Assembly (NCBI RefSeq): GCF_900638025.1
Contig: NZ_LR134481.1
Location: 868,001-932,000 of the forward strand
Reading direction: 5' to 3'
Origin: Haemophilus parainfluenzae
Lineage (GTDB): Bacteria > Pseudomonadota > Gammaproteobacteria > Enterobacterales > Pasteurellaceae
Length of the DNA: 64,000 nt
Shown: piece after piece, positions 55,152-64,000 of the stretch
How the letters are laid out: each line of letters begins with the position of its first letter
How positions within the stretch are numbered: position 1 is the stretch's first letter
Made by a program: the position numbers and the translations under genes
Notes under the pieces: model-generated
Databases searched by the model: none
What the model saw: the letters and a program-made list of their open reading frames with translations, nothing else
What the model was told of the DNA's origin: nothing

Positions 55152-55649
55152 ATGTATATCGATACTTCAGAACTTTGTGATATTTATGCTGATCAAGTAG
55201 ATGTGGTTGAGCCAATTTTTTCTAGCTTTGGTGGAGTCAGCAATTTCTACGGCAAAGTGACGACAGTAAAATGTTTTGAAAATAATGGATTAATTGCCGA
55301 AATTCTCGAAGAAAATGGTAACGGCAGAGTGCTTGTCATCGATGGTGGTGGTGCTGTACGCCGTGCTTTAATTGATGCTGAGCTTGCACAACTTGCCGCA
55401 GATAATGACTGGGCGGGCATTATTGTTTACGGTGCCGTGCGTCAAATTCAACAGCTTGAAAATATTGATATTGGTATTCATGCACTCGCACCAATTCCTG
55501 TTGGCGCAGAAAATAATAATCATGGTGAAAGTGATCTTCCAGTGAATTTTGGTGGCGTGACATTCTTCCCTGAAGATTATATTTACGTGGATTTAACCGG
55601 CATTATTCTTTCACAAGAAGCGTTAGATTTAGAAGATTTTGAAGAATAA
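55152..55649 (+). CDS. rraA: RraA, regulator of ribonuclease E activity
   Basis: A 165-residue RraA protein: [26 protein letters not shown] and [25 protein letters not shown] (about 58-82). Trimeric inhibitor of RNase E in the cytoplasm. A menA-rraA neighbourhood is known from E. coli too. Confidence 0.95.
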   Translation: MYIDTSELCDIYADQVDVVEPIFSSFGGVSNFYGKVTTVKCFENNGLIAEILEENGNGRVLVIDGGGAVRRALIDAELAQLAADNDWAGIIVYGAVRQIQQLENIDIGIHALAPIPVGAENNNHGESDLPVNFGGVTFFPEDYIYVDLTGIILSQEALDLEDFEE

Positions 55650-55673
55650 TTTTAAAATTTATGATCGTTTTAT

Positions 55674-55697
55674 AGTGTGGTTAGAAATAACCGCACT
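55674..55697 (+). terminator. Terminator of rraA with one uptake signal arm
   Basis: AGTGTGGTTA-GAAA-TAACCGCACT followed by a T run. Confidence 0.75.
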
Positions 55698-55812
55698 TTT
55701 TTTGTTTGAAATTTTTTGAACAAGATCACATTTTAAATATTTGTAAGTTGCAAGTTTGTAACATTCATTTAACATCATAAATGGTTCATTTGCAATCAAT
55801 TTGGAGGGGCCT

Positions 55813-57198
55813 ATGAACGAAACAAACATAACAAAAGATTATAAAAGTGGAATTATCTTTCTGCTTGCGATAATCTGTTTTTCTATCTTATTAAAATTTC
55901 TACCTTTCACACCTAAGGAAAATGCGGGTTTAGCATTATTAGCCTTTGTGGCTATTCTTTGGTTAACTGAAGCACTGCATGTAACAGTGACTGCGCTATT
56001 AGTCCCATTGCTTGCTATTGCACTTGATTTGGTCACAACGAAGCAAGCTTTAGTGGCTTTTGCTGATCCAACCATTTTCTTGTTCTTTGGTGGTTTTGCT
56101 TTAGCGACAGCCTTGCACATGCAAAAGCTTGATAAAATGATTGCGAATAAAATCATGGCAATGGCTCGCGGCAATTTATTTGTTGCCGTGATGTATCTTT
56201 TCTCTATTACTGCTTTTCTTTCTATGTGGATGAGCAATACTGCAACAGCAGCCATGATGTTGCCTTTAGCCATGGGGATCTTAAGTCAACTTGATAAAGA
56301 AAAAGAACACAATACTTATGTTTTCGTATTATTGGGTATTGCATATAGTGCGAGTATCGGTGGGATGGGAACATTAGTGGGTAGTCCACCAAATGCTATT
56401 GTCGCAAGTAACTTACATTTAACCTTCTCTGATTGGTTATGGTATGGCTTGCCAATTATGATTATTTTGATGCCATTAATGGTAGGTACACTTTTCATTG
56501 TATTTAAACCAAAACTTAATTTACGTTTTGATCAAAACTTTGAACGTATTGAAATGAATGGTCAGCGCATTTTAACGCTTGTGATTTTTGCTGTGATTGC
56601 GCTCTGCTGGGTATTCAGTAGCTATATTAATCCAATGATTTCAGGTGTATTTGGTCTTGCCAAAAATATCGGTAGTTTTGATAGTGTGGTTGCATTACTT
56701 GCTGCTGTGATTATTTGTTCAACAGGGGTAGCAAATTGGAAACAAATTCAAGAAAGTACTGATTGGGGCGTATTGATGCTTTTCGGTGGTGGTTTAACCT
56801 TGAGTGCGGTGTTAAAAGATTCTGGTGCAAGTAAAGTTTTAGCTGACGGTATTGTATTCTTAGTTCAAGGACAACATTACTACCTCATTGGTTTATTGGT
56901 CGCGACCTTCATTATTTTCTTAACTGAATTCACTTCCAATACGGCAAGTGCTGCATTATTAGTACCAATCTTTATTTCCATCGCACAATCTCTTGGTATG
57001 CCGGAAATTGGTCTTGCGTTAATCATCGGTTTAGGTGCATCTTGTGCCTTTATGTTACCAGTGGCGACACCGCCAAATGCAATCGTATTTGGTACGGGTG
57101 AAGTTCGTCAAAGTGATATGATCAAAGTTGGATTTATCTTAAATGTTGTATGTGTATTAGTCATTGCGACAATAGGGTATTATTTCTGGTTGAATTAA
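55813..57198 (+). CDS. SLC13/DASS sodium-coupled anion symporter
   Basis: ATG 55813 after GGAGGGG; 461 residues, about 11-12 membrane segments. Two SNT-type sodium motifs, WMSNTATAAMMLPLA (about 142-156) and EFTSNTASAALLVPI (about 376-390), plus GGMGTLVGSPPNAIV. Similar to VcINDY and an H. influenzae homologue; likely imports C4-dicarboxylates or citrate. Exact substrate unknown. Confidence 0.9.
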   Translation: MNETNITKDYKSGIIFLLAIICFSILLKFLPFTPKENAGLALLAFVAILWLTEALHVTVTALLVPLLAIALDLVTTKQALVAFADPTIFLFFGGFALATALHMQKLDKMIANKIMAMARGNLFVAVMYLFSITAFLSMWMSNTATAAMMLPLAMGILSQLDKEKEHNTYVFVLLGIAYSASIGGMGTLVGSPPNAIVASNLHLTFSDWLWYGLPIMIILMPLMVGTLFIVFKPKLNLRFDQNFERIEMNGQRILTLVIFAVIALCWVFSSYINPMISGVFGLAKNIGSFDSVVALLAAVIICSTGVANWKQIQESTDWGVLMLFGGGLTLSAVLKDSGASKVLADGIVFLVQGQHYYLIGLLVATFIIFLTEFTSNTASAALLVPIFISIAQSLGMPEIGLALIIGLGASCAFMLPVATPPNAIVFGTGEVRQSDMIKVGFILNVVCVLVIATIGYYFWLN

Positions 57199-57213
57199 TC
57201 ATACAATATGGAT

Positions 57214-57247
57214 AAAAGGGCTTGTTATATATTCAACACGCCCTTTT
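57214..57247. terminator. Bidirectional terminator between symporter gene and plsB
   Basis: AAAAGGGC...GCCCTTTT with TGTT/AACA extending the stem. Confidence 0.75.
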
Positions 57248-57264
57248 ATTATTAGAAGTATTGA

Positions 57265-59718
57265 TTATTTATCTTCTTTAGATTTATCTTCTTCTATTTC
57301 AATCACAACTTCATCGGCTTTATCTGCAGCACCATTGATTGTTAAGCAAACCTCACTAGAAATTAAGCGCTCTAAGATTGAGGCTAGCTCATCTAATTTT
57401 TCTTTATTATCCTCGAAATAACCCTCTTCTTTCAAATTAGCAATAAAGGTGGAAAAGACGGCTTTATCGAAGAATTCCGGTGCATTAATACCATGTAATA
57501 CGGAAAGACGCTGTGCCACCAATTGGCTTTCCTTTTCTAGTAAACCACGAGCAATTTCAGGGTCTCTACGTAAAATACTCACTGTAATATAGTAGCGTTG
57601 TAAGATTTCACGTATACCCGCAGACCAAAGTTGTAAAATACGAACTTTAGAACGGTTGATAGACAAGAAATTATCATTCGCTTGGATAACTTCTTGACGC
57701 GCAAATTCACCAATAATGGCTTTAATTTGTGTATTTAATTCTTCTTCATTGAAATGAAGGAAGAGTTCGCCTTTCAAGAATGGATAAATTTTACGTATTG
57801 CATCTAATAATAAATCTTTTTGGATCGCTTCATAATGTAAAACGATACTTGCAACAAGTGAAGGCAATACAAATAAATGCTGAATATTATTGCGATAATA
57901 AGTCATAAGAACCGCTGAATTACGTTCTAAGCGAATGATTTCGCCGAAGTTATCTTTTTCAACCAATACCCCTACACGGTCTAAACTTAGTACATGATCA
58001 AGCATCGCTTTTGGTGTATCAGTTGGCAGTACCACATCAGTAGAATAAGGTACATTCTGCAACATTTCTTGATAGCTAGAGAGTTGCTCTAATAGCTGTT
58101 CATGAGAAAGTGCACGCTGACGAGAAGAGAGTAGAGTGGTCCCCACTAAATTCATCGCATTAACAGCAGCAGCTTTATTAATATTCACCATCACTTGATT
58201 AGAAACAGACCCAACCGCATGGTTAAACCAGTGTGGTTTATCTTCATGATATTGTTCTTTCCACTCTGGATAATGATGATTGAGATAATTGGAAAGTGTA
58301 ATTGGCTCACCGAAATTCACAAAACCCTGACCTAAATTACGCAATTTTTTAATCACTCGCAAAACTAAGCCCGCATTTTCTTTTTCTTTTGCGGCACCAC
58401 GTAATTCTTTCGCATAAGTGTCCACTTCTAATACGTGCTCATAACCGATATACACGGGCACCACAGAAATTGGACGCGTTTGGTTATGCTGAAGTGCTTG
58501 TAGCGTCATTGACATCATACCGGTTTTCGGTGCAAGCAAGCGACCTGTACGAGAACGACCACCTTCAATGAAGTATTCGACGGAATAACCGCGGTGGAAT
58601 AATTCGCCTAAATACTCACGGAAAATTGCAGAATAAAGACGATTACCTTTAAATGTTCGGCGAATAAAGAATGCGCCCCAGCTGCGGAATAAAGGACCTG
58701 CTGGCCAGAAGTTTAAGTTGATCCCTGCTGCAATATGTGGCGGTACAAGACCTTGGTGATAGAGCACATAAGAAAGTAATAAATAGTCAATGTGGCTGCG
58801 GTGACAAGGCACATAAACAATCTCATGACCTTCTAGTGCCAGTTTACGCACTCGATCTGCGTTTTGAACATTAATGCCAGAATACAGTTTGTTCCATAAC
58901 CAGCGTAAGAAGCGATCTGCAGCGCGAAGGCTCGAGTGGCTTACATCTGCAGCAATTTCATGAAAAATTTTTTCGGCTTCAGCGTAGGCTTTCTCGTGGC
59001 TGATATTTTTTGATTTTGCCTCATCTTCAATCGCATTTTGGATTGCTTGGGAATTTAATAGTTTATTAAACATGGCTTCACGGTTTGGTAAACGAGGACC
59101 TGTCGCAGAAATGCGTTGTTTAGCAAAGTGTATTTTAGCGACGCGAGCCAGTTTTTGCGCAATTTTTTCATCTGAACCGTGTTTATTTACCATGTAACGC
59201 AAAGAAAGCGCTTGAGAAAAACGCACAAAAGTGTCACGTCCAAACCAAATCGCTGCAAAGGTTTTTTGAATACCGTTTAATAAGCGAAGATTCGGTAAAC
59301 CTGCTTTATCTTCTTTACCCGGAGAACGGCCCCAAAGCACAGAAACAGGAATGAGTTGCACATCTAAATTGACAACATCATGGTGTAATTCTAAGTATTT
59401 ATTGAATACCTTTACCGTTTCATCTTTTGCGCCTTTTGATTTAAAAAAACGGCGCCCTTCATCCAAATAGACATAACGCGGTAATGCTACGCCATCAATC
59501 ACGTTTTTTTCAGCGGGATCAGGTAAACCGACACTCAAGCAGTTACGGCGAAAAATCACGAAGTCAGTTTGAGAGGTGTAAGGTAAAACATAAAGAATAG
59601 GTTGATTGATGTTGAGTTGAAGCTCTTCGATAGGTTGGGCAGGAATAGGATTATTTTTCACTAAAACTGAAAGTGGAAATTCCAATAATTTACGATAAGT
59701 ACTTACGATGCCAGACAT
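57265..59718 (-). CDS. plsB: Glycerol-3-phosphate acyltransferase
   Basis: ATG 59718 ([21 protein letters not shown]) matches the E. coli alignment start and has AGAG upstream; an ATG nine codons earlier lacks a site. 817 residues. Acyltransferase motifs: [12 protein letters not shown] (about 305-316) with the HX4D catalytic pair, and [16 protein letters not shown]. First step of phospholipid synthesis at the inner membrane. C-terminus is a short acidic tail. Confidence 0.96.
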   Translation of the reverse strand: MSGIVSTYRKLLEFPLSVLVKNNPIPAQPIEELQLNINQPILYVLPYTSQTDFVIFRRNCLSVGLPDPAEKNVIDGVALPRYVYLDEGRRFFKSKGAKDETVKVFNKYLELHHDVVNLDVQLIPVSVLWGRSPGKEDKAGLPNLRLLNGIQKTFAAIWFGRDTFVRFSQALSLRYMVNKHGSDEKIAQKLARVAKIHFAKQRISATGPRLPNREAMFNKLLNSQAIQNAIEDEAKSKNISHEKAYAEAEKIFHEIAADVSHSSLRAADRFLRWLWNKLYSGINVQNADRVRKLALEGHEIVYVPCHRSHIDYLLLSYVLYHQGLVPPHIAAGINLNFWPAGPLFRSWGAFFIRRTFKGNRLYSAIFREYLGELFHRGYSVEYFIEGGRSRTGRLLAPKTGMMSMTLQALQHNQTRPISVVPVYIGYEHVLEVDTYAKELRGAAKEKENAGLVLRVIKKLRNLGQGFVNFGEPITLSNYLNHHYPEWKEQYHEDKPHWFNHAVGSVSNQVMVNINKAAAVNAMNLVGTTLLSSRQRALSHEQLLEQLSSYQEMLQNVPYSTDVVLPTDTPKAMLDHVLSLDRVGVLVEKDNFGEIIRLERNSAVLMTYYRNNIQHLFVLPSLVASIVLHYEAIQKDLLLDAIRKIYPFLKGELFLHFNEEELNTQIKAIIGEFARQEVIQANDNFLSINRSKVRILQLWSAGIREILQRYYITVSILRRDPEIARGLLEKESQLVAQRLSVLHGINAPEFFDKAVFSTFIANLKEEGYFEDNKEKLDELASILERLISSEVCLTINGAADKADEVVIEIEEDKSKEDK

Positions 59719-59893
59719 AATAAACGTTCTCTTTTTGTTAGACATTTGCTAGGTATTGTGAGGTATTTTAACATATTAGCCACATTAAATTCTAAAATTT
59801 TATATTGGAGATTTATGGGAGATAACTCTAGAATAAGAGAAAAATAGACCGCATTTTTATCTCTCAAAAATAGTTGTTGCAATTAAATTCTTT

Positions 59894-59930
59894 ATGTATA
59901 TACTGACAGGATTTCTGTATAAAGAAACAG
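59894..59930 (+). promoter_or_regulatory. Two SOS (LexA) boxes upstream of lexA
   Basis: ATGT-N8-ACAG (59894-59909) and a perfect CTGT-N8-ACAG (59915-59930), the double-box layout of lexA autoregulation. Confidence 0.85.
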
Positions 59931-59938
59931 GGGTGTAT

Positions 59939-60562
59939 ATGAGACCATTAACTGCCAGACAACAAGAAGTGCTGGAACTCTTAAAACGTCATCTAGAAAC
60001 GACAGGTATGCCGCCTACGAGAGCTGAGATTTCTCGGGAATTAGGTTTTAAATCCCCGAATGCGGCAGAAGAACACTTAAAAGCGCTTGCCCGTAAAGGC
60101 GCAATTAAAATAGTGGCAGGTGCTTCTCGTGGTATCCGTATTATTGATGACACAGCAAATGATGAGAAAGAAGGCTTACCACTCATTGGTCGTGTGGCCG
60201 CTGGCGAGCCGATTTTGGCTGAGCAACATATTGAAGGTACTTATCGTGTTGACGCTAATATGTTCAAACCTCAAGCTGACTTTTTATTAAAAGTATATGG
60301 CCAATCTATGAAAGATATCGGTATTTTAGATGGTGATCTTCTTGCTGTGCATAGTACAAAAGATGTGCGAAATGGACAGATTGTTGTTGCCCGAATTGAA
60401 GATGAAGTGACAGTAAAACGCTTAGAACGCAAAGGTTCTGTTATTTATCTGCATGCAGAAAATGAAGAGTTTCAACCGATTGTGGTGAATCTTGAGGAAC
60501 AGCCTCATTTTGAAATTGAAGGGATTGCAGTAGGAATTATACGTAATAACGCTTGGATGTAA
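59939..60562 (+). CDS. lexA: LexA repressor of the SOS response
   Basis: ATG 59939 ([15 protein letters not shown]); 207 residues. N-terminal winged helix ([26 protein letters not shown], about 25-50), cleavage site Ala88-Gly89 (RVAAGEPI), Ser123 (YGQSMKD) and Lys160 (TVKRLER). Host SOS activation would also be the likely trigger for the prophage S24 repressor. Confidence 0.97.
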   Translation: MRPLTARQQEVLELLKRHLETTGMPPTRAEISRELGFKSPNAAEEHLKALARKGAIKIVAGASRGIRIIDDTANDEKEGLPLIGRVAAGEPILAEQHIEGTYRVDANMFKPQADFLLKVYGQSMKDIGILDGDLLAVHSTKDVRNGQIVVARIEDEVTVKRLERKGSVIYLHAENEEFQPIVVNLEEQPHFEIEGIAVGIIRNNAWM

Positions 60563-60567
60563 TGATG

Positions 60568-60608
60568 AAAGTGCGGTGAGAAAATGAAGTATTTTTTGAC
60601 CGCACTTT
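60568..60608. terminator. Uptake-signal inverted pair after lexA
   Basis: AAAGTGCGGT (60568-60577) and ACCGCACTTT (60599-60608). Confidence 0.7.
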
Positions 60609-60683
60609 GCCTATTCTGGCTATTTGCCATTCGGCTTATTGCTCTCTATAATGCCAAAAAATTTTCAAATCAAGGAAGGAAAC

Positions 60684-61508
60684 ATGCAGTTTTCCAAAAT
60701 GCATGGCCTTGGCAATGACTTTGTCGTTGTTGATGCTGTGACGCAAAATGCCTATTTTACCCCTGAAACTATTAAACGCTTAGCGGATCGTCATCGTGGC
60801 ATTGGTTTTGATCAGCTTTTAATTGTTGAGCCACCTTATGATCCAGATTTGGATTTCCATTATCGTATTTTCAATGCAGATGGCAGTGAAGTGTCACAAT
60901 GTGGAAATGGGGCAAGATGTTTTGCGCATTTTGTGACCTTAAAAGGGCTGACTAATAAAAAGGATATTGCAGTAAGCACGCAAAAAGGAAAAATGATTTT
61001 AACGGTAAAAGAAGATGGGCAAATTCGTGTCAATATGGGTGAGCCGATTTGGGAACCCAATAAAATTCCTTTTACTGCCAACAAATTTGAAAAAAACTAT
61101 ATTTTACGTACCGATGTTCAAACGGTGCTTTGTGGTGCAGTATCAATGGGCAATCCACATTGTGTTGTTCAAGTGGATGATATTGAAACGGCCAATGTAG
61201 CAGAGTTAGGTCCATTATTAGAAAATCACGAACGTTTTCCGGAAAGGGTAAACGCTGGATTTATGCAAGTCGTCAATCGTAACCACATTAAATTGCGTGT
61301 ATATGAACGTGGTGCAGGTGAAACGCAAGCGTGTGGCAGTGGTGCTTGTGCGGCAGCGGCTGTTGGAATTATGCAAGGTTTACTTGATAACAAAGTGCAG
61401 GTTGATCTACCTGGTGGTAGCTTGCTTATTGAGTGGGAAGGCGTAGGTTCGCCGCTTTATATGACGGGTGATGCTACTCATATCTATGATGGCAACATTC
61501 ACCTTTAA
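60684..61508 (+). CDS. dapF: Diaminopimelate epimerase
   Basis: ATG 60684 ([17 protein letters not shown]) after AAGGAAGG; 274 residues, the standard length. Catalytic Cys pair in [13 protein letters not shown] (about 71-83) and [14 protein letters not shown] (about 215-228). Converts LL- to meso-DAP for peptidoglycan and lysine. Confidence 0.97.
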   Translation: MQFSKMHGLGNDFVVVDAVTQNAYFTPETIKRLADRHRGIGFDQLLIVEPPYDPDLDFHYRIFNADGSEVSQCGNGARCFAHFVTLKGLTNKKDIAVSTQKGKMILTVKEDGQIRVNMGEPIWEPNKIPFTANKFEKNYILRTDVQTVLCGAVSMGNPHCVVQVDDIETANVAELGPLLENHERFPERVNAGFMQVVNRNHIKLRVYERGAGETQACGSGACAAAAVGIMQGLLDNKVQVDLPGGSLLIEWEGVGSPLYMTGDATHIYDGNIHL

Positions 61509-61524
61509 TCTCTTCTAATCGAAT

Positions 61525-61557
61525 AAAAAATGTGTGGAAACTATCCACGCATTTTTT
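61525..61557 (+). terminator. Terminator of dapF
   Basis: AAAAAATGTGTGGA-AACTA-TCCACGCATTTTTT; bidirectional. Confidence 0.85.
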
Positions 61558-61559
61558 AT

Positions 61560-61867
61560 TTATTGTTCAACTTCCACATCACGCTGATTTAATAGTTGCG
61601 TTGGACGGTTATTTTTCCCTTCCATTTCTTCTATTGCGGTAATTTGTGCTTTACTTGCTTGAATAGGTGCTTTAAAAATGGTCCAAGCTACGTTTTCACT
61701 ACAAGGTGGAGTAGTGAGCGATCCATTTAAGGGAAAATGAGCCATCTTTTTTGGCATTAGCGCTTGAGTATCAAGCGGTTGAGCCAATTTTTAGTGAGTT
61801 TTTTCTAAACGACTGGCGCTAATGCTGGATTAGCTTCACCTTCATTGGTCATTAGACGAGTCTTCAT
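61560..61867 (-). pseudogene. Remnant of alpha-carbonic anhydrase
   Basis: The minus strand keeps the last third of an alpha-class carbonic anhydrase: FPLNGSLTTPPCSENVAWTI and NNRPTQLLNQRDVEVEQ to 61560. Upstream, in another frame (61867-61805), MTNEGEANPALAPVV matches the segment that normally precedes it, ending at a stop. The N-terminal part with the zinc histidines is absent in the 160 bases beyond. So the gene is truncated and frameshifted. The rest of 61868-62026 shows no gene. Confidence 0.85.
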
Positions 61868-62026
61868 AAGGCACCTCTTCTTTCTTGTGGTGTATGCCTC
61901 ATCGATTCTACTTGTTATGTTAGATAACTTTTTGATTTTGGACAAGTTTTGTTTGAGTGTTGAACTCATCGTGCAAGTGAGGATTATGCTAAAAAAGCCG
62001 TCGATTCTGAGCGCACTTTTTTAGCA

Positions 62027-62953
62027 TTAGTTCAGTCTATTTCTTAGATCTTCTGCAGTTTGACAGGTTTTAATTCGCTCAAAAACGATATTTGCTTCAG
62101 GATATTCTTTATTGAGATAGCGTAGCCATTGTTTGATGCGGGCAACATGATAAAAACCGGAATCATGGAAATTTTCCATTTCCGCATATTTTTGCAAGAT
62201 CTTTTGAATATCCGCCCAAGGCATTTTTTCGCAATTTTGTTTGAGTACAAGGCTTAAGTTTGGGATATTTAATGCACCACGCCCGACCATTAGATCTTCA
62301 CACTCGGTCGCTTTTAAACATGCTTGACCATCTTCCCAACGCCAAATTTCACCATTAGCAATTACAGGGATCGCCAAGTGAGATCTCACTTCACCGATTT
62401 TTTCCCAATTAATGCGATCGGCACGATAGCCATCGACTTTGGTTCGGCCGTGAATGGTGATTTCAGTCGCGCCACCTTGTTGTACTGCATCGGCAATTTC
62501 AAACGCTTGTGAAGTACAATCCCACCCTAATCGTACTTTAACGCTAACAGGCAAGTGGCTAGGTACAGTTTGTCGTAAGGCTAGAGTCGCTTGATAAATT
62601 AATTCAGGTTGTTTGAGTAGGGCTGCACCTCCGTTATTGCCATTAACGGTCTTAGAAGGACAGCCACAATTTAAATCAATACCATGTGATCCAAGCTCAA
62701 TGGCACGATGGGCATTTTCAGCAAGACAGTTCGGATGTTGACCTAAAAGTTGGACACGGACAGGTGTTCCAGAAGGTGTAAAACCCTGATTTTTGAGTTC
62801 AGGGCAAAGACGATAAAAGACCTTTTCAGGTAAGAGTTGATCTACCACGCGGACAAATTCGGTGATGCAGAGATCGTATTCATTCACTTCGGTTAAAAGC
62901 TGGCGAACGAAAGGATCGAGCACCCCTTGCATGGGAGCGAGGATAACACGCAC
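62027..62953 (-). CDS. dusC: tRNA-dihydrouridine(16) synthase
   Basis: GTG start; 308 residues. [16 protein letters not shown] at the front (FMN), catalytic Cys in [20 protein letters not shown] (about 94-113), [18 protein letters not shown] and [12 protein letters not shown]. The DusC-type LAPMQGVLD start separates it from DusA and DusB. Overlaps the djlA stop as TAGTG. Confidence 0.94.
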   Translation of the reverse strand: MRVILAPMQGVLDPFVRQLLTEVNEYDLCITEFVRVVDQLLPEKVFYRLCPELKNQGFTPSGTPVRVQLLGQHPNCLAENAHRAIELGSHGIDLNCGCPSKTVNGNNGGAALLKQPELIYQATLALRQTVPSHLPVSVKVRLGWDCTSQAFEIADAVQQGGATEITIHGRTKVDGYRADRINWEKIGEVRSHLAIPVIANGEIWRWEDGQACLKATECEDLMVGRGALNIPNLSLVLKQNCEKMPWADIQKILQKYAEMENFHDSGFYHVARIKQWLRYLNKEYPEANIVFERIKTCQTAEDLRNRLN

Positions 62954-63819
62954 TATTTCCAGCCTTTCACTTTACAAATTAAATCGTAAGCAGCTTGGAT
63001 TTGTTGTGCCTTTTCTTTAGCCATTTCCATCATTTCTGGCGGTAAGCCTTTAGCCACTAATTTATCCGGATGATGTTCATTCATTAAACGACGATATGCA
63101 CGTTTTACAGCATTACGGTCATCGCTTTCACTCACACCCAGTACTTTATAAGCATCACTTAATGTTGGACCTGAAGATTGTTGGTATCCGCCTTGTTGTT
63201 GGTATTGATAGCCACCTTGCTGTTGATTGCCACCTTGTTGGTATTGGCGATAGAATCCACCTTGCGTAAATTGACGAGCTGCAATTTCCATTGCCAGCAT
63301 TTGCTCAAACTGCATACGGGAAAGACCAAGCTCTTCAGCCACCACATAAAGGACTTCTTTTTCTGAGTCATGTAATTGAGAATCAGCAAATGCGGCTTGC
63401 ACTTGTACGTGCAAGAACATTCTCAGTAAGTCAGCACGTTGTCCACATCCAATACGAAATTCGCGAATCACTTGACGTAGTGGAAAATCTGTTGCTTTAC
63501 CTCGACTAAAAGCCTCTTGAGCAAGTTTACGATGACTCTCATCTAATTGCATCTGATTCATCAACTGATTCGCCAGTTGAATATCTTCTTCCGTCACACG
63601 ACCTTTGGATTTACTCAAATGCCCAAGTACCGCAAAAGTAGTTTGCATGAAAAGTGCTTGTCGGGTCGTTTTTTTCTTAAAAAAGCTTGAGTTAACAGAA
63701 CCCATCTCATAAAGTTTTTTATCTGCGATTGAGCCTAAAATGAGTCCAGCGATGGCACCGAAAAAACCACCCCATTTGAAACCTAAAATAACCCCGATAA
63801 TCTTTCCAAAAAAATACAT
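62953..63819 (-). CDS. djlA: Co-chaperone DjlA
   Basis: A 288-residue protein: N-terminal membrane segment with Gly-rich [21 protein letters not shown], a TerB-like helical domain (about 50-170), a Gln/Gly/Tyr-rich linker (about 185-220) and a C-terminal J domain with HHPDK (about 258-262). Stimulates DnaK at the inner membrane. The linker has Q-rich repeats (YQQQGGYQ) that may vary in length. Confidence 0.94.
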   Translation of the reverse strand: MYFFGKIIGVILGFKWGGFFGAIAGLILGSIADKKLYEMGSVNSSFFKKKTTRQALFMQTTFAVLGHLSKSKGRVTEEDIQLANQLMNQMQLDESHRKLAQEAFSRGKATDFPLRQVIREFRIGCGQRADLLRMFLHVQVQAAFADSQLHDSEKEVLYVVAEELGLSRMQFEQMLAMEIAARQFTQGGFYRQYQQGGNQQQGGYQYQQQGGYQQSSGPTLSDAYKVLGVSESDDRNAVKRAYRRLMNEHHPDKLVAKGLPPEMMEMAKEKAQQIQAAYDLICKVKGWK

Positions 63820-63867
63820 TCTCTTCCCCTAAAGTGCGGTCAAAAAATAAGTCTTTTTGACAATAAT

Positions 63868-63889
63868 GGGCAGACGTAAATGTCTGCCC
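63868..63889. terminator. Hairpin between djlA and pyrE
   Basis: GGGCAGAC-GTAAAT-GTCTGCCC; T tracts on both sides are weak. Confidence 0.55.
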
Positions 63890-63930
63890 TTACATTAATA
63901 TGGCATTTTTCTTATTTTTCAAGTAGCAAA

Positions 63931-64000
63931 TTACACACCATAACTTTCACGATAAGCCCGCATTGCTGGCAAATATTGCTGATAATCGGCTTCGTTTTCA
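63931..64000 (-). CDS. pyrE: Orotate phosphoribosyltransferase, C-terminal end
   Basis: The last 22 codons read ENEADYQQYLPAMRAYRESY then GV-stop, close to the E. coli PyrE end (LAAVKAYREEFGV). H. influenzae also has pyrE beside djlA and dusC. The rest lies past the window. Confidence 0.75.
   Translation of the reverse strand, partial: ENEADYQQYLPAMRAYRESYGV

Noticed and set aside
55839..56273. 144-codon minus-strand frame within the SLC13 gene
   Set aside because: Antisense shadow of a membrane protein; no start signals.

Overview
The window looks like a chromosome segment of a Haemophilus species, most likely of the H. parainfluenzae group. The 9-base Haemophilus uptake signal AAGTGCGGT and its complement are scattered throughout, often as inverted pairs acting as terminators. 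Gene clusters such as menC-aroQ-accB-accC, panF-prmA-dusB-fis and exbB-exbD-tonB/bcp/dapA/bamC follow Pasteurellaceae order, with rearrangements. Species is an inference from memory.

Positions 1-19541 hold most of a Mu-like transposable prophage, read almost entirely on the minus strand; its tail genes and right end lie outside the window. From the phage left end (about 19541) inward come a LexA-type repressor (plus strand), an operator/early-promoter region, ner, transposase A, a frame-broken target-selection ATPase B, small early genes, gam, a GemA-like gene and a Mor activator. Then come a lipoprotein cargo gene, the lysis module (amidase, membrane proteins, overlapping spanins), a zinc-finger protein, packaging genes (small subunit, terminase, portal), head genes F and G, protease/scaffold and capsid. 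Several tiny genes with strong ribosome sites and stop/start overlaps are described here. The most unusual item is a promoter plus cloverleaf-like RNA on the plus strand that exactly fills the gap between the F and G head genes (3222-3335).

From 19576 on, the window is mostly core host chromosome. Blocks are: tyrosine permease; yicC-ygfZ; L-lactate uptake and oxidation (lctP, lutABC, and separately lldD); recycling of anhydro-muramic acid (anmK-murQ); a hexose-phosphate mutase; menaquinone genes menB and menC with a GT25 glycosyltransferase between them; aroQ; acetyl-CoA carboxylase accBC; a surface lipoprotein with a long hexapeptide-repeat stalk and its Slam-type outer-membrane translocator; yhdT-panF; a DMT exporter; prmA; dusB-fis; exbB-exbD-tonB; bcp; dapA-bamC; arfA; an ArsC-like protein; perM; trmO; menA; rraA; an SLC13 symporter; plsB; lexA; dapF; an alpha-carbonic anhydrase remnant; dusC-djlA; and the end of pyrE.

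The host genes together describe a lactate-using, menaquinone-respiring, iron- and haem-scavenging mucosal bacterium. The best candidates for new biology are the prophage cloverleaf RNA, the Slam/repeat-stalk lipoprotein pair, and the uptake-signal-flanked glycosyltransferase insertion. No rRNA, canonical tRNA or CRISPR array was seen.
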